This document shows positions 44,798-56,061 of a stretch of 64,000 bases of DNA, piece by piece. The notes below the pieces were generated by a model, which saw only the letters and a program-made list of their open reading frames with translations, had not been told where the DNA came from and ran no database searches. This stretch comes from Brachionus plicatilis (taxonomy: Eukaryota > Rotifera > Eurotatoria > Ploima > Brachionidae), in contig QEOQ01000226.1 of the NCBI GenBank assembly GCA_010279815.1, forward strand, positions 2,979,219-3,043,218, written 5' to 3'. The stretch's first letter is position 1; each line of letters opens with the position of its first letter. The position numbers and the translations under genes were made by a program.

Positions 44798-45046
44798 GCA
44801 TTTTTGTGTTTAATTGTCATTTAATTTTAATAAAATCTTATGACACATTATTTGTTTTATTTGTAATACTACAAACAAGCAGCTATTTTTTTTTCTATTT
44901 TATAATCAAAATGCTATTTTGTAAAAATATTTTACAAAATCAATAATAACAAAATATTTAAAAAAAGATCACGAAACCTTAGAAATTTTTCCTATCTTAG
45001 TCGTTTATTTTCAGATGCGTGAGCGTTTTGTATAAAAAAAAAAGTT

Positions 45047-45053
45047 TATAAAG
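45047..45053 (+). promoter_or_regulatory. TATA box of the neuropeptide-like gene
   Basis: TATAAAG, 123 bp before the ATG at 45176. A second TATAAAA lies at 45031-45037. The GC-richer TGCGTGAGCG lies just upstream. Confidence 0.45.
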
Positions 45054-45175
45054 CCTTCCTAACTATTAAATGTCTAAATTAAAAGTGACATAGGATTTAA
45101 AGCTCTAAGCTTTTGGAAAACAAACGCCATTCAGATTAAAAACAAGCTAAGCTCTTTATTTTTTTTAAATTAAGA

Positions 45176-45544
45176 ATGAAACAAATAGGCAAATATTTTT
45201 TGGAATTTTCACTACTTGGCCTGCTGATAATGAGCCTGGCGACCAAGGCCGAACACTTTGCACCCCAAGACTCCAGTGACCAATTGAGCGAGTACGATAC
45301 CAGAGAGGATGCGATAAAACCGAACGCGTTCGATGACCAGTTGTTGACAGAAAGCGAGGAACAAGACACCAAAAGTCTTCTTAACCTTCTGAGGATGCGT
45401 CTATTGCTGAGCGATGTGCCTAGAAGACGTTCGTTTAGCAAGCGCGGAAAGACCTATGTGCGTTTGATTAACAAAAAAGGTGGATACTACAACCGACCTT
45501 GTTTGGTAAACGTAATGTCTTGCTACTTTTTTGGACTTAATTAA
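45176..45544 (+). CDS. Allatostatin-C/somatostatin-like peptide precursor
   Basis: Single exon, 122 residues. Signal peptide 1-25 (core FSLLGLLIMSLATKA). An acidic spacer is followed by basic sites R83-R85, K89-R90 and K100-K101. The end reads GGYYNRPCLVNVMSCYFFGL with Asn122 last. The disulfide loop C109-x6-C116 with Asn at its third position, Ser just before the second Cys and an aromatic after it has the layout of allatostatin-C-type peptides (C-x2-N-x2-S-C-F), here with an extra Tyr-Phe-Phe. Prohormone convertase cleavage at KR or KK would free the C-terminal peptide, which probably acts on a somatostatin/opioid-like GPCR. The end Gly-Leu-Asn shows no plain amidation site. A TATA box lies upstream. 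It is convergent with the CXC peptide gene. Family call is by motif only. Confidence 0.65.
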   Translation: MKQIGKYFLEFSLLGLLIMSLATKAEHFAPQDSSDQLSEYDTREDAIKPNAFDDQLLTESEEQDTKSLLNLLRMRLLLSDVPRRRSFSKRGKTYVRLINKKGGYYNRPCLVNVMSCYFFGLN

Positions 45545-45861
45545 AGGTGTTCGAATTCAAATTATGTCAAAATTCCAATTTATTTTATTTAGTCAAATTA
45601 CAACAATTCCAAAGTATCCCTAATATCAAGTCTAAAGAGTGGTCGAATGTTCCGCGTTGCAAATACGGTTCATTTAGATCTCAGGTCGAAAATGAGCATT
45701 TTTAAAGTCGGTTATTTGATTTATTTAATTAATTTAAAATCACACAAGAATCCATTATAAACGATTTGTAGTATTGGATTTTTTTTTCGTATTTTTTTTT
45801 AATTTTAATTTTTTTAAATGAAATTTTTGGATTTCAAAAAAAAGTTGATTTTTATTTTAAA

Positions 45862-45874
45862 TTTATTAAATAAA
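45862..45874. terminator. Palindromic poly(A) signal shared by convergent genes
   Basis: TTTATTAAATAAA gives AATAAA on the + strand (45869-45874) for the neuropeptide-like gene and on the minus strand (45867-45862) for the CXC peptide gene, whose stop is at 45909. It lies about 325 nt after the + gene's stop. Confidence 0.5.
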
Positions 45875-45908
45875 ATATTTGGATTTCAAGAAAAAAAGGA
45901 ATTTTTTT

Positions 45909-46236
45909 TTAATTTTTGTTACAAGTGCAGTATTTGCGAAGTTTTCCTTTCTGTTTAAAATTTCTGGTAAAAAGCAGCATCCGACAAAAGCAATTGTGCT
46001 CAGTCAAACCACGCTTCTGCATTTCTTGATAAAATCCGGTTTTATCTGACGATATTCTAAACGAGTCCTTTAGAAAAAAAATATTTACTATCTTTTTGAT
46101 ACCTTTTTGATTACACAATAAATAAAAATTTAAATATTGTTGTTTAAAATTGATTATTAGCTTTGAAAATGTGGGATTAAGCAACTAACATGATTAGAAA
46201 ACAAAAATTAGCTAAAAATAATTTGAATGCTATCAT
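45909..46236 (-). CDS. Cationic CXC...CXC secreted peptide precursor (two exons)
   Basis: Proposed exons 46236-46186 (MIAFKLFLANFCFLIML, a signal peptide) and 46067-45909, phase 0, intron 118 nt; 69 residues. Exon 2 reads DSFRISSDKTGFYQEMQ and then Lys-Arg. It continues GLTEHNCFCRMLLFTRNF, KQKGKLRKYCTCNKN and a stop. Cleavage after KR gives a 33-residue, strongly basic peptide with two C-x-C pairs 18 residues apart. That suits a small disulfide-linked hormone, toxin-like or antimicrobial peptide; no family is recognised. The acceptor (TTTTTTTTCTAAAG) is good; the donor (TTA|GTTGCT) is weak, so exon 1 is less certain. AATAAA follows 42 nt after the stop. An uninterrupted reading without a signal peptide is the alternative. 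Confidence 0.5.
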
Positions 46237-46239
46237 AAC

Positions 46240-48428
46240 AAAGGCATATATTTAGGTCTACATATTCAAATAAAGCAATCTAATTTTGAGAATACCAAAC
46301 TGAGTAAGAATAAAAATGAGTAATTTGTTTGTGTTGAAATTGGTTTTTAAATTAAACTTTTTTTTCACGATGATTTTCGTGTAAATAAATGAACTTGGAG
46401 GATAAATGAAGAAATTACATTATTGGGATTGTTTACATAAATGCTCCAAAAAAATTGTTTTTCTATTCTATTTTTTAATTCTTATTAAATGATTTAGTGT
46501 AAATGAAAAATTTTTTAATATTGTCAATTTTCGTACAAAAATACCATCATAAAATACTACTAAAAAATTTTCTTTAAGTATTAAAAGGTTGAAACAAACA
46601 ATCTGTCATTTAACAGTCCAATTTAAAGAAAAAGATAAATGAAAAATTTCCAAAAAATTGAATATTTTAAATCATAAAATTCAAAGGTTGTATTAAAAAT
46701 GATTTTATATTCGAAAATTAATATTTCATGAGTCAATTAAAATTGGTTTTTATTCTTTAAATTTATTGAAACATATTTTGTTTCATGTTTTTTATCATCT
46801 TCAAAATTTATAAAGATCACTTTTGTAAAATTAAATTAATTCTATTTTTTTAATTTTTAGAAAGTTTGTATCAAAATTCGTTTATAAAAATTTTAAATTT
46901 TATTTAATAAAATTCAATCAAAAACTTAAAATTTTAAGAATTCGATATTATTTTTCTTTTTTTTTAATTAAGCTAGATAGTTCAAAAATCAAGAAAAAGA
47001 TAAAACTAAATCTTTATTAAAGTAATATAGTACTTGAAATGGTGAAAAATAAAACAAAAGAATAAATTTATTAAATAACATTGAAAAGAAAAATGTATGT
47101 GAGTTTTGTAAGAAACCTTTCAAAAATTACTATAATAAAAAATTGGAAATATTTGTAATTTTAATTTAATAATATAGTTGTTTACGATGAATTATGTAAA
47201 ACATTCAATTTACTTTTAGAATACATCAACCCCCTGAATTTTAGGTAACCCATATTGCATTATTGTTTATGAAAATGAGATTAGTTTCCTAATCTCTTGG
47301 CATTCAGATCACATTTTTTTTATTCAAAAGGAGTTTTATTTATTTAAGCCTTAAGGAATGGAATATTAGCTAAATTCAATTCTCTAGAACACAATTAATG
47401 TGATATTGAAGCTTTAATTAGCTTGTTCTATTTTTACTTAATTAATTAATAATTGTTAACCTTTATTACATTTTTCAATAAATTAATTGATGATTGTGCA
47501 TTATACTACATTTATCAGGTGTAGTATAAAAAGTAGCAAGATTAATTTTTTAAAGACTATGGATTTTTTTTATTGTAACTAAATCCTTTATTTTTTAGAA
47601 TTCAGCCTGAATTTAAATTTAAAAAAATGGGTCTACTTGACCATTTTACTATTAAATCCTTTCAGAATACCCATTTATCATCCGCCAATTTAATTTTAAA
47701 TTAAAAAATTAATTGGAAAATCTTGTCGAAAAAAATATCTTTCTGTGATTTTTTTTAATTATCTATTTTAAGAAATTAATCATCTTCTTAAAAATAATTT
47801 TACTATTATTAATTTTTTTTATCTCCTATTATGGACAATAAATATCTACTAAAAAAATATTTATCTCCTGACAAAAATATATATCCTTTTTTATTCTAAA
47901 CGTCAGTTAATGTATTTCTTTGTTCGATTTTGTAGCCTTAAAAATCGAAACTCGACTTTGGTGCATGCAAAAAATACCATCTCGACCATGTTAAAACAAT
48001 CTTAACTCATACTCTTTGCTCTTAATATTTTTTTAAGCCCAAAAGGGAATTTAATTATTGAAAATTTTCCTAAAAATGCAAAAAAAGATTTAACTAAAAG
48101 TAACTTTTTTTATCAAATTTTTCAGTTATTCAATTTTTCAGAATAAAATTTTTCAAGGGACGATTTATAATTAAGTTCGATTTTTAATCAAGAGCTGAGC
48201 ATCATCTTGGAGATGAGGGTTTTCTTAGATTATTAATACATATTAATTTAGATGAAGTAGATATTAATCTTATATATTAATAGAAAACCTAAAAAAATTA
48301 AGAATTTAGGAGATGATTAGGTGAAAAGAACTATCGAAAATCAATTCGAATAGAATATTTTATTCTTCATGATTTAATTTTTAACTTTTTTCTAGTTAAA
48401 AATAAATTGACCTTTTGATAGTTGATAT
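46240..48428. other. AT-rich interval, nothing recognised
   Basis: No exon, domain or element boundary could be supported on either strand. A short ORF at about 48190-48283 (+) (EHHLGDEGFLRLLIHINLDE) is isolated. Confidence 0.45.
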
Positions 48429-49489
48429 AAACTTAAAAATATTAGAAAATTTATTTTCTATTATTTATTGAACAAAATGAAATCTTAAACTTTTTTGATT
48501 TCTTGCCGATCCTCAAACAACTTGATTTCGTTAAAAAAAAGCTTTATTAATAATTTCTTTTTAAAACTGAAAAATTACATCTCGAAAAAAAAATTGTTTA
48601 AATAGTAAAATAAAATTTTGTTGAATAATTGATTAAAAGATTAAAATATTTTATACTTTTATGTTTATTATGCAAAAATTAAAACTTGTATGTACAATCT
48701 ATAAATTATTCTTTTAATTGAAACTAATTTAACTTTTCATTTTTATTTACAAAATTGTATCATTATTTGCTGTCTTAAATTTTACTTTTTACATTTTTAA
48801 TTTTTATACATCGCCAGAATTGGCGCAAAATGAAATAAATAAATAAATAAATAAATAAAATAAACTTAAAAATATTAGAAAATTTATTTTCTATTATTTA
48901 TTGAACAAAATGAAATCTTAAACTTTTTTGATTTCTTGCCGATCCTCAAACAACTTGATTTCGTTAAAAAAAAGCTTTATTAATAATTTCTTTTTAAAAC
49001 TGAAAAATTACATCTCGAAAAAAAAATTGTTTAAATAGTAAAATAAAATTTTGTTGAATAATTGATTAAAAGATTAAAATATTTTATACTTTTATGTTTA
49101 TTATGCAAAAATTAAAACTTGTATGTACAATCTATAAATTATTCTTTTAATTGAAACTAATTTAACTTTTCATTTTTATTTACAAAATTGTATCATTATT
49201 TGCTGTCTTAAATTTTACTTTTTACATTTTTAATTTTTATACATCGCCAGAATTGGCGCAAAATGAAATAAATAAATAAATAAATAAATAAAATAAACTT
49301 AAAAATATTAGAAAATTTATTTTCTATTATTTATTGAACAAAATGAAATCTTAAACTTTTTTGATTTCTTGCCGATCCTCAAACAACTTGATTTCGTTAA
49401 AAAAAAGCTTTATTAATAATTTCTTTTTAAAACTGAAAAATTACATCTCGAAAAAAAAATTGTTTAAATAGTAAAATAAAATTTTGTTG
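48429..49489. repeat. 433-bp tandem repeat, about 2.45 copies
   Basis: Units start at 48429, 48862 and 49295. The spacing is exactly 433 bp both times and the copies look identical. The third stops after 195 bp at 49489. Each full unit ends with a small perfect hairpin, CGCCAGAATTGGCG, then CAAAATG and an (AAAT)n run. That is the usual architecture of a LINE 3' end. No ORF. Confidence 0.92.
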
Positions 49490-50116
49490 CTTGAAACAAA
49501 AATACATTGACTAAAAAAATTAAAATATAAGATTTTTATTGAAAATTTTAAGTTAGTATAGGTATAAAAAAGTATGACTATCTTAAATATTGGTAAGCTA
49601 CAATCAAAAAATAATTGAAAAAATAAAAAGTTTAAAGCTTTGGAGAATTAAAAGTTATCTTGTAACACTAAAAAGGTATGTTTTTTTTTTTTTTTAATTA
49701 TTATGATTTATTTTAAGATTCTGACATTTGATGATTTCTTACGCATGCTTAAATGGATATTTTGATTCTATTCAAAAATAAAGCACTTAAATTTTGAAGT
49801 CCAAAATTTAAACACTTCAAATTTTAATTTTATAAATTTTAAACAAATACAAATAATTTAAAGTTTATTATTACTTTTAAAGTTAATGAAATTTATACAA
49901 ATACAACCATTGTTAAATTAAGTGAATAATTGTTCTTTATATCAGTTGTAATATTACTTGATTTAAACTAAATAGAAAATAGAATTTTAAAATTTTCGAT
50001 TTGAAATGTTATTTTTATGGCTAGTTATCTTTATATGAATGCCTTTTTGAATTTTATTATTTAAAATAAAGAAACGCGTATACGATTGAACACAATATTA
50101 AAAATCAAAACAATTA
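49490..50116. other. AT-rich interval
   Basis: Nothing recognised between the tandem repeat and the pogo element. Confidence 0.45.
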
Positions 50117-50693
50117 CAGTCATCTCTCTTTAAACCGAGTACACTTTTATCCGAAGCATTTGATATTCGGACATAAATGTGCGGGCTCGGAGCTCTTTAC
50201 AATACCTTTACATGCTAAATACATTTAGTAATTCGAATTTTTTGTTCGGTTAAATTCGACATTCGGACAAAAGTCTCGGGGTTAAAATTGGAAAATTACA
50301 TAAAAAAATAAAAATTAATTTGTTGAAGAGGAAATTTAGAAAGTTGACTCTAAGGAGGCGTTTGAAGGTTTTAAAAAGTTTTGTTTGTTCATGGAAAAAT
50401 CTGGTTTAATGAACAATACAGATGTTGATTCAATAGCTAATTTTAAAACACGATTAAATGATGTTAAGGCTTTAAGCCTTCAACAATCAACTCTTGATAA
50501 TTATTTTTCTTAAAAAATTTGATTAATTAAATTGATTTTTATTTGTTAATTTTTGTATTCCAATTAAAAAACTTAATTTAGTAAATTTAAATAAATTATT
50601 TTTGTATAATAAGCTTTATTTGATAATTCGAATATTTTAATCCGAATAAGTTTTTCCCGGGCGATTTATGCTCGGATTAAAGAGAGAAGACTG
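50117..50693 (+). mobile_element. pogo-type element with transposase remnant
   Basis: 577 bp. Inverted ends CAGTCATCTCTCTTTAAACC and complement of CAGTCTTCTCTCTTTAATCC, flanked by TA at 50115-50116 and 50694-50695. CCGAG/CTCGGA and ATTCGGAC motifs are mirrored inside. It is an internal-deletion derivative that keeps only the transposase tail. Confidence 0.88.
50325..50513 (+). pseudogene. pogo/Tigger transposase C-terminal tail
   Basis: Reads KEAFEGFKKFCLFMEKSGL, DVDSIANFKTRLNDVKAL and SLQQSTLDNYFS then TAA. The ending Q-x-T/S-L-D-x-(F/Y)-F is the usual last motif of pogo/Tigger DDE transposases. One stop near 50337 and no catalytic core. Confidence 0.65.
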
Positions 50694-50820
50694 TAGTTTG
50701 AAAAATAGAATAAATAAAAACTTCAAAGAAAACTAAATTGACTTTATTTAGATATTATATTAACTTTTGGATACAAAAATTTCCTAGCTTTCAGTAAAAA
50801 AGGAATTGATCCAAATATCC

Positions 50821-50826
50821 TTTATT
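50821..50826 (-). terminator. Poly(A) signal of the small secreted peptide gene
   Basis: AATAAA on the minus strand, in CAAATAAAGG, 22 nt after the stop at 50849. Confidence 0.5.
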
Positions 50827-50848
50827 TGAAAATCAAAAAATAAGTACA

Positions 50849-51141
50849 TCAACATGAACAAAAAGATTTGCTGCAAATCAAGAGAAGATTTTTTGCGTAA
50901 TTGTCTTTTTTATTTCGAATCTTCGAATTAACGAACAAAAAATTTAGAAATTTTTTCTAGTTTTTTTTATTTAAAACAATTCCTTTCTTTATTTACCTTG
51001 CATGAATGTCCATTTTTCAAAACTCAAAATTATATTTACCCGAAAATAAAAAAATAATCATTTAAAAATCACGCTTACTAACAAAGCTGCAGATCCGACT
51101 AGAATAAACACAATCAAAACCATCAATTTTAAATTAACCAT
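50849..51141 (-). CDS. Small secreted peptide precursor, two exons
   Basis: Exon 1, 51141-51079, encodes MVNLKLMVLIVFILVGSAAL plus Leu, a clean signal peptide, and ends in a strong donor (TTA|GTAAGC). Exon 2, 50956-50849,starts after AAACTAG and stays in phase 0: KKFLNFLFVNSKIRNKK, then DNYAKNLLLICSKSFCSC and TGA. 56 residues; intron 122 nt. Possible KK cleavage would release an 18-residue peptide with three cysteines (C-x5-C-x-C); an odd number suggests dimer formation or a wrong exon end. AATAAA lies 22 nt after the stop. Gene layout matches the CXC peptide gene at 45.9-46.2 kb (signal exon, about 120-nt intron, mature-peptide exon). Family unknown. Confidence 0.45.
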
Positions 51142-53170
51142 TGTTGGAATTTTTCAAAAATTTCCAATTTTTATCTAAAAATGAAAAATATGATTTTCTT
51201 TTGAATTTAAAATATTAAAAATTGCGCCTTTTTAACCTCTTATTGTTTTTTTAATTAGTAAACTCAGCTTGTAATATTCCATTTATTTTGTTAATTCCGT
51301 TTTATGAATCTAATATTATTGACTAAATTTGAAATAAAAGAGAAGTATCAAATTTTAATTAATTATAATTTTCACAAGTGTGAATCATCACTTTACAAAA
51401 ATAAATTTTTTAACAAAAAATTTATTAAAAATAAACACTTTCTCAAATGGAATAAATATAATTAGAACTTAAAATTAATAGTAAAAATCTAATTTTTAAT
51501 TAATTTTTATAAAATTGCATAAATTAATAGATTTTAATCATTTATCGTTATTATTAGAATTTATCAGATTAAGATGATCCTGTTAATCCTACACATTGTC
51601 TTTAAAAAAATCACTTGATTCAAATTCAAAAATAATCATTTTTTAAAGCTTTTGAAATTTAATAATTAAAATTCTAATTAATTAAATATCGTATATGTTT
51701 ATTTGAAAATCTGTATCGAACGTAAGCTCTCCAAATAAAAATAATAAATATAATTTCAAGTCCAGCCCCTAAACGCCTTTGGTTGAGTTTATATCAGTTT
51801 AAAGAAAGTCTAAATTTAACTTAAAGCATTTGAAAATTAAAAAGTTAAAGTCTTTTATTAAAGTTTATTAAAAAAGATTGCATCAAAAGGTAGAAAAATT
51901 GATAATCAATTAAAAGAAAAAAGAATTTTTTGCTAATTTTTACTATTTATGGATTTTTTTTGTATTTCCTACTCGCATCATTTGAACATCTATGAAAAAA
52001 ATCGATAGATCCTAAATATCAAGATTATAAAATTTGATGAAGTGATACTTATATTTTAGACTAAAAAATTCGAATAAAATCTAGTTAAGATATTTAAAAA
52101 AAATATTAATATTTTTCTTTTTTTTCGAGTATTATCTAAGATTTTATTGATACTTGAATATCTAGTAAAATGATCATTTTAATCTTAATTTTATTTAGAT
52201 TAATAAATTATTTAACTTAAGAATTATTACCCTTTACTATCTTTTTCAACAAAAATATCAACTACATTAATTGAATTAAAGTAAAAAATGAAATCAAATT
52301 TATTATTTATTTATTTATTTTATATAATATATTTTTTCTGTTTGTTTAAACCAATAACAATATTATTTTCAATATGATTTAACTGGACTTCGTATTTTAA
52401 TTGATATTTAAAAAAAATAAGCATCATTTATTACTTGTTAGAAAATTCAAATTTTTTCTGTTCAAATTATTTAAATTTTGAAAAATTAAACTAAATGTTT
52501 TTTTTAGTAATTCTTTTGATCTTTTTGATTTTTTCTTACTAAAAGATTATTTTACTTTAAAAAATTTAATTTAAAAAAATTCAAAAGACCTTTTTAGAAT
52601 AACTTTTGATTATAGTGATTAAAATTTGATCACAACTTTAATTTTCATAGTTTATCCTGAAATTTAAATTGTCTATCTTTAAAAGATTGTAAATAAAAAT
52701 AAAAAAAAATAGGAAAATGAACTCTTTACTTAATTTAAATAACAACCTTAATATTCTCTAATTAAAATAACTTGACTCAAGTCTAATTAAAAAAGGAAGG
52801 AGGGAAATTGTGAGGTGATTAAGGAAGAAAATTCTTTTGTTTTCATTTTGTGGGTTTTACGGAAATTGAATCATGCATCGACCCAGAAAAAAAATTTAAT
52901 CTATTATCTTAATTTTAATTATTTCTAATTATTTAAATAAATATTTTGTTCAGAATCGAGATTTTCTAAAGAGATTTCTCTTTTAAAAAATCATCAAATA
53001 AGTTATTATTATTTTGTATTTAAAAAAGAGTCTCATGGGCGAAGTAAAAATAAAAAAAATAAAAAAATAAATAAAAGAGAGTACTTCTAAATCAATTTTA
53101 ATTTTTTATTGAGCTTTAATTACTTTGATTCATGAATTAAATAAATTTAATAACATTTTTATTATTTATT
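51142..53170. other. AT-rich interval, nothing recognised
   Basis: About 2 kb without coding signal. Positions 51715-51800 are slightly less AT-rich but hold no ORF. Confidence 0.45.
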
Positions 53171-53171
53171 T

Positions 53172-53269
53172 AACACGATGGTCGATGGGAATTTTAGGCA
53201 TGAAAATTGGAATATTATATTTTTAAAAATTGGAATAAGTGTAAATATATGTCTAACGACCATTGTGTC
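53172..53269. mobile_element. 98-bp MITE-like hairpin
   Basis: Left AACACGATGGTCGATGG pairs imperfectly with the right end CTAACGACCATTGTGTC. Inner ATTGGAAT motifs. Flanks are A/T-rich and do not give a clear duplication. Confidence 0.45.
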
Positions 53270-53785
53270 AAATAAATGCCCAGAATATACTTTTTTTATT
53301 AAAAACTCGTTAGTTGAGGACTTAATATTTTAAAAAAAAGAAACTAATTTTTTTTTAAATTTTTTAATTAGCTAATTTCTAAAAATTTTCATCTACAAAC
53401 TAACTGCGTAAGTGATTTCACTGAAAAATGACAATAATATAAATAAATTGTTCTTCCATAAGGTTTTTTAAATTTATTGCTTCGTTTAGTGATACATATA
53501 AATAGACTAAGGAGTAATTAAATTTTTTAAAGAAATAAAATATTTTTAGAAATAAATCCCAATAAAATAATCTTTCAAAAATGTATGTTAGGCTAAAAAA
53601 TGCTTAAAACTCAATTTAATCTTTCATTGAGATAAAAATTTATTGAGAAATTAATGGATTGAAAAATTTTAATTGAATAGCATTTAGAAGATAATGTTTT
53701 GGTTTCAAGCAACAATAGAATTACTCTTTTTTTAATCAAGGCGTAACTTTTTTTACTAAAAAAAATTACATTAGCAAGTACAGTA

Positions 53786-53882
53786 GTGTTACGGATTTAG
53801 TAATTTACGATAATTTACGTAAAAAATAGTAAATTTACCAAATTTTACGTAAAATATTGTAAAATACTAAATCCGGAACAGC
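53786..53882. mobile_element. 97-bp MITE-like hairpin
   Basis: GTGTTACGGATTTAGTA and the complement of TACTAAATCCGGAACAGC form the ends. Repeated TTTACGTAAA-type palindromes fill the middle. Confidence 0.5.
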
Positions 53883-54079
53883 ACTTTAAATTGATCTTAA
53901 GTATAAAATAATTTAATAAATTGAATAAAGATTGTTAGTAAACTTATCGATCATTCAAAGTTTAAGCCAATATTTTGCTGTTGATTTTTTTTCTAAATTA
54001 ATAAAATAAAGCATCAAATATTCATAAATTTAAAGCTTTTTCTAAATAATTATTAAATTTGACAAATGGCTAACTAAAT

Positions 54080-54380
54080 TAAACAAAGAGAAATGTGTCG
54101 TCATGAAAATTGTAGCCAACAACAAACGCTATGACTATCAGCTTCGAGGCCACATGTTTGGAAAACAACTAAGGAACCTTTAACTAAGAGTGTTACTGAT
54201 ACGAACATTTTTAAAATTAGAATTTACAAGATGTTAAAATAATCATTCTAAAAACCTGCATATTGTTAAATTAAATTATAAATTTTGGTCGAAGGCTGTT
54301 ATAGTAGGGCGCCTACATGCACAACTACATTAACCGTCTGCCACAGCATTTATACTACTACTACTAAAAATTTTCTTTTA
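54080..54380 (+). pseudogene. LINE 3' end remnant with (TAC)n tail
   Basis: Reads KIVANNKRYDYQLRGHMFGK and, in another frame, SVTDTNIFKIRIYKML, the order of the RT C-terminal tail. A 3' UTR-like stretch ends CCACAGCATTTATAC(TAC)3. The LINE at 1576-2860 ends CGCAGTTTAAATAC(TAC)n, so these may be relatives. Confidence 0.55.
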
Positions 54381-54734
54381 AAAGCATAATGTCTCTAAAT
54401 TTAACAGCAGTGGTTTGGGGCAAAAAGAAATTTAATTGAAAACCATTTTTATTTGGCTCTATAATATCGATACCCCCAAATATTAATTTTTCTCCCCAAT
54501 TTTTATATTAATTACCCCTTTTGATTAAATTAGAAATATTAATTAAATTTTGCACCTGAATTAATAAAACGTTGCTTTTTTTAGAATATTGGCCTCGATT
54601 AAATTAAAACAACTAATTTATTAAAAAGATACCAATTTTTTTGATACTTAAAAAACCCTTTCTAAGAAATTGAAATTAATAAATGTTCCATTAATCAAAA
54701 ATGCCTAGTTTTGCAAGTATTCTAGAAAATAACC

Positions 54735-55165
54735 TTACCGATTTTATTATTGATCCATAAAAATTTACAAGATCCGAATGATCCAGTATCTTTTAGACCA
54801 ATTTCTTTGTTGAGTTGTCTTAGCATTTTAAATGAGAGACTTACAACTTGGGCTGAACAAAAATAAAATTAATTAATTAATAATCTGGCTTCCGTAGACA
54901 TCGATCAACTCAAGACATTCTTTACAAAATAATCGAACCAACAGTTCGAAATTTAAAAAACAAAAACAAAACAGGCCTTGTTTTATTCGACTTTGAAAAG
55001 GAGTTCGATTCAATTCCACACGCCAATATACTTCAAAAACTCCATAAATACAGGTGCCCAGTAATGATCGGAAAATGGATAAGATCTTATCTAGAAGAAC
55101 GAAAATTTCAAATTAATGATGAGTTTGACTCATCTAAAAAACCGATTAAATCAGGTTATTTCTTA
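54735..55165 (+). pseudogene. LINE reverse transcriptase remnant
   Basis: DPNDPVSFRPISLLSCL is RT block 0/1. After frame changes comes GLVLFDFEKEFDSIPHANIL (catalytic block with F-D), then WIRSYLEERKFQIND and DSSKKPIKSG. Frame breaks near 54840-54900. 5' and 3' truncated. A different family from the one at 1.6-2.9 kb, judging by sequence. Confidence 0.6.
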
Positions 55166-56061
55166 TAGTAAAAAAGTTATTCAAATTTTTCTGAATTGAA
55201 ATGATCAAATTGAAATGAACTTCACAATCCCTTCTCTTGTACGGATCCCAACACTAAAATAAAAGAATGAATTATAATTCGAATCATTTTAATGTAATCT
55301 TTTTTCATAAATTTAAGATTAAGACAAGGTAAATTGTGAATTTGAACTTATTATTTTCTAATAATTGAACTTTAATTAATTAATGAACTTATTTTTTCTT
55401 TTTATTTATTTGTTTGTTTAAATTGACGTCCTTAGAATAAAATAAGTTCAAATAATAATCACATAAAAATTCATATATAAAAAAAGAAGAAATATTCATT
55501 AGAAAAAATAAATCAGTGTACTGAATAAACCTTTTTTTCGAGATAAAAAACTGTGAAAATTTTAATTAGTCAACTTACAAAACGATTTTAATTAAGATCA
55601 CTAACTAATTAAAACTGTAGTCTATTTTAGTCAATTTTTTTCACTGCAATACTAATGATATGGACACAAGTATATTCTTTCAAGCAATTTTTACAAGTAC
55701 AGGAGCTTAGTTCCCATTTATCATTGTTTAATTCGACTCATAGTATCTTGCTATTTAAATAAGAAAATTCATCAAACGAATACATATCATAGTAGCATCT
55801 ATTCGAGAATAATCATTTTTTTTAAATAATTTTTTATTCAAGAAGTTATTTTGTTTCATAAAAGTATTTGTAGAAAAGTGAGATTTTTGGTGATGAAGAA
55901 GCGCCTATTTTCCAAAGAAAAAATATTGAAATTTAATTTTAATTAAGTTTTTAATAATGCTTTCAAGGCTTTTTTTTTCTATCACTAGGATCTAGGTAAG
56001 ACCGTGTATGAATAACCGCTTTTATTTCTTACTGTTTGGACCTACGATTTGTTTAGATCAA
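55166..56061. other. AT-rich interval, nothing recognised
   Basis: No ORF or boundary. The last 80 bp before the hairpin are somewhat less AT-rich. Confidence 0.45.
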
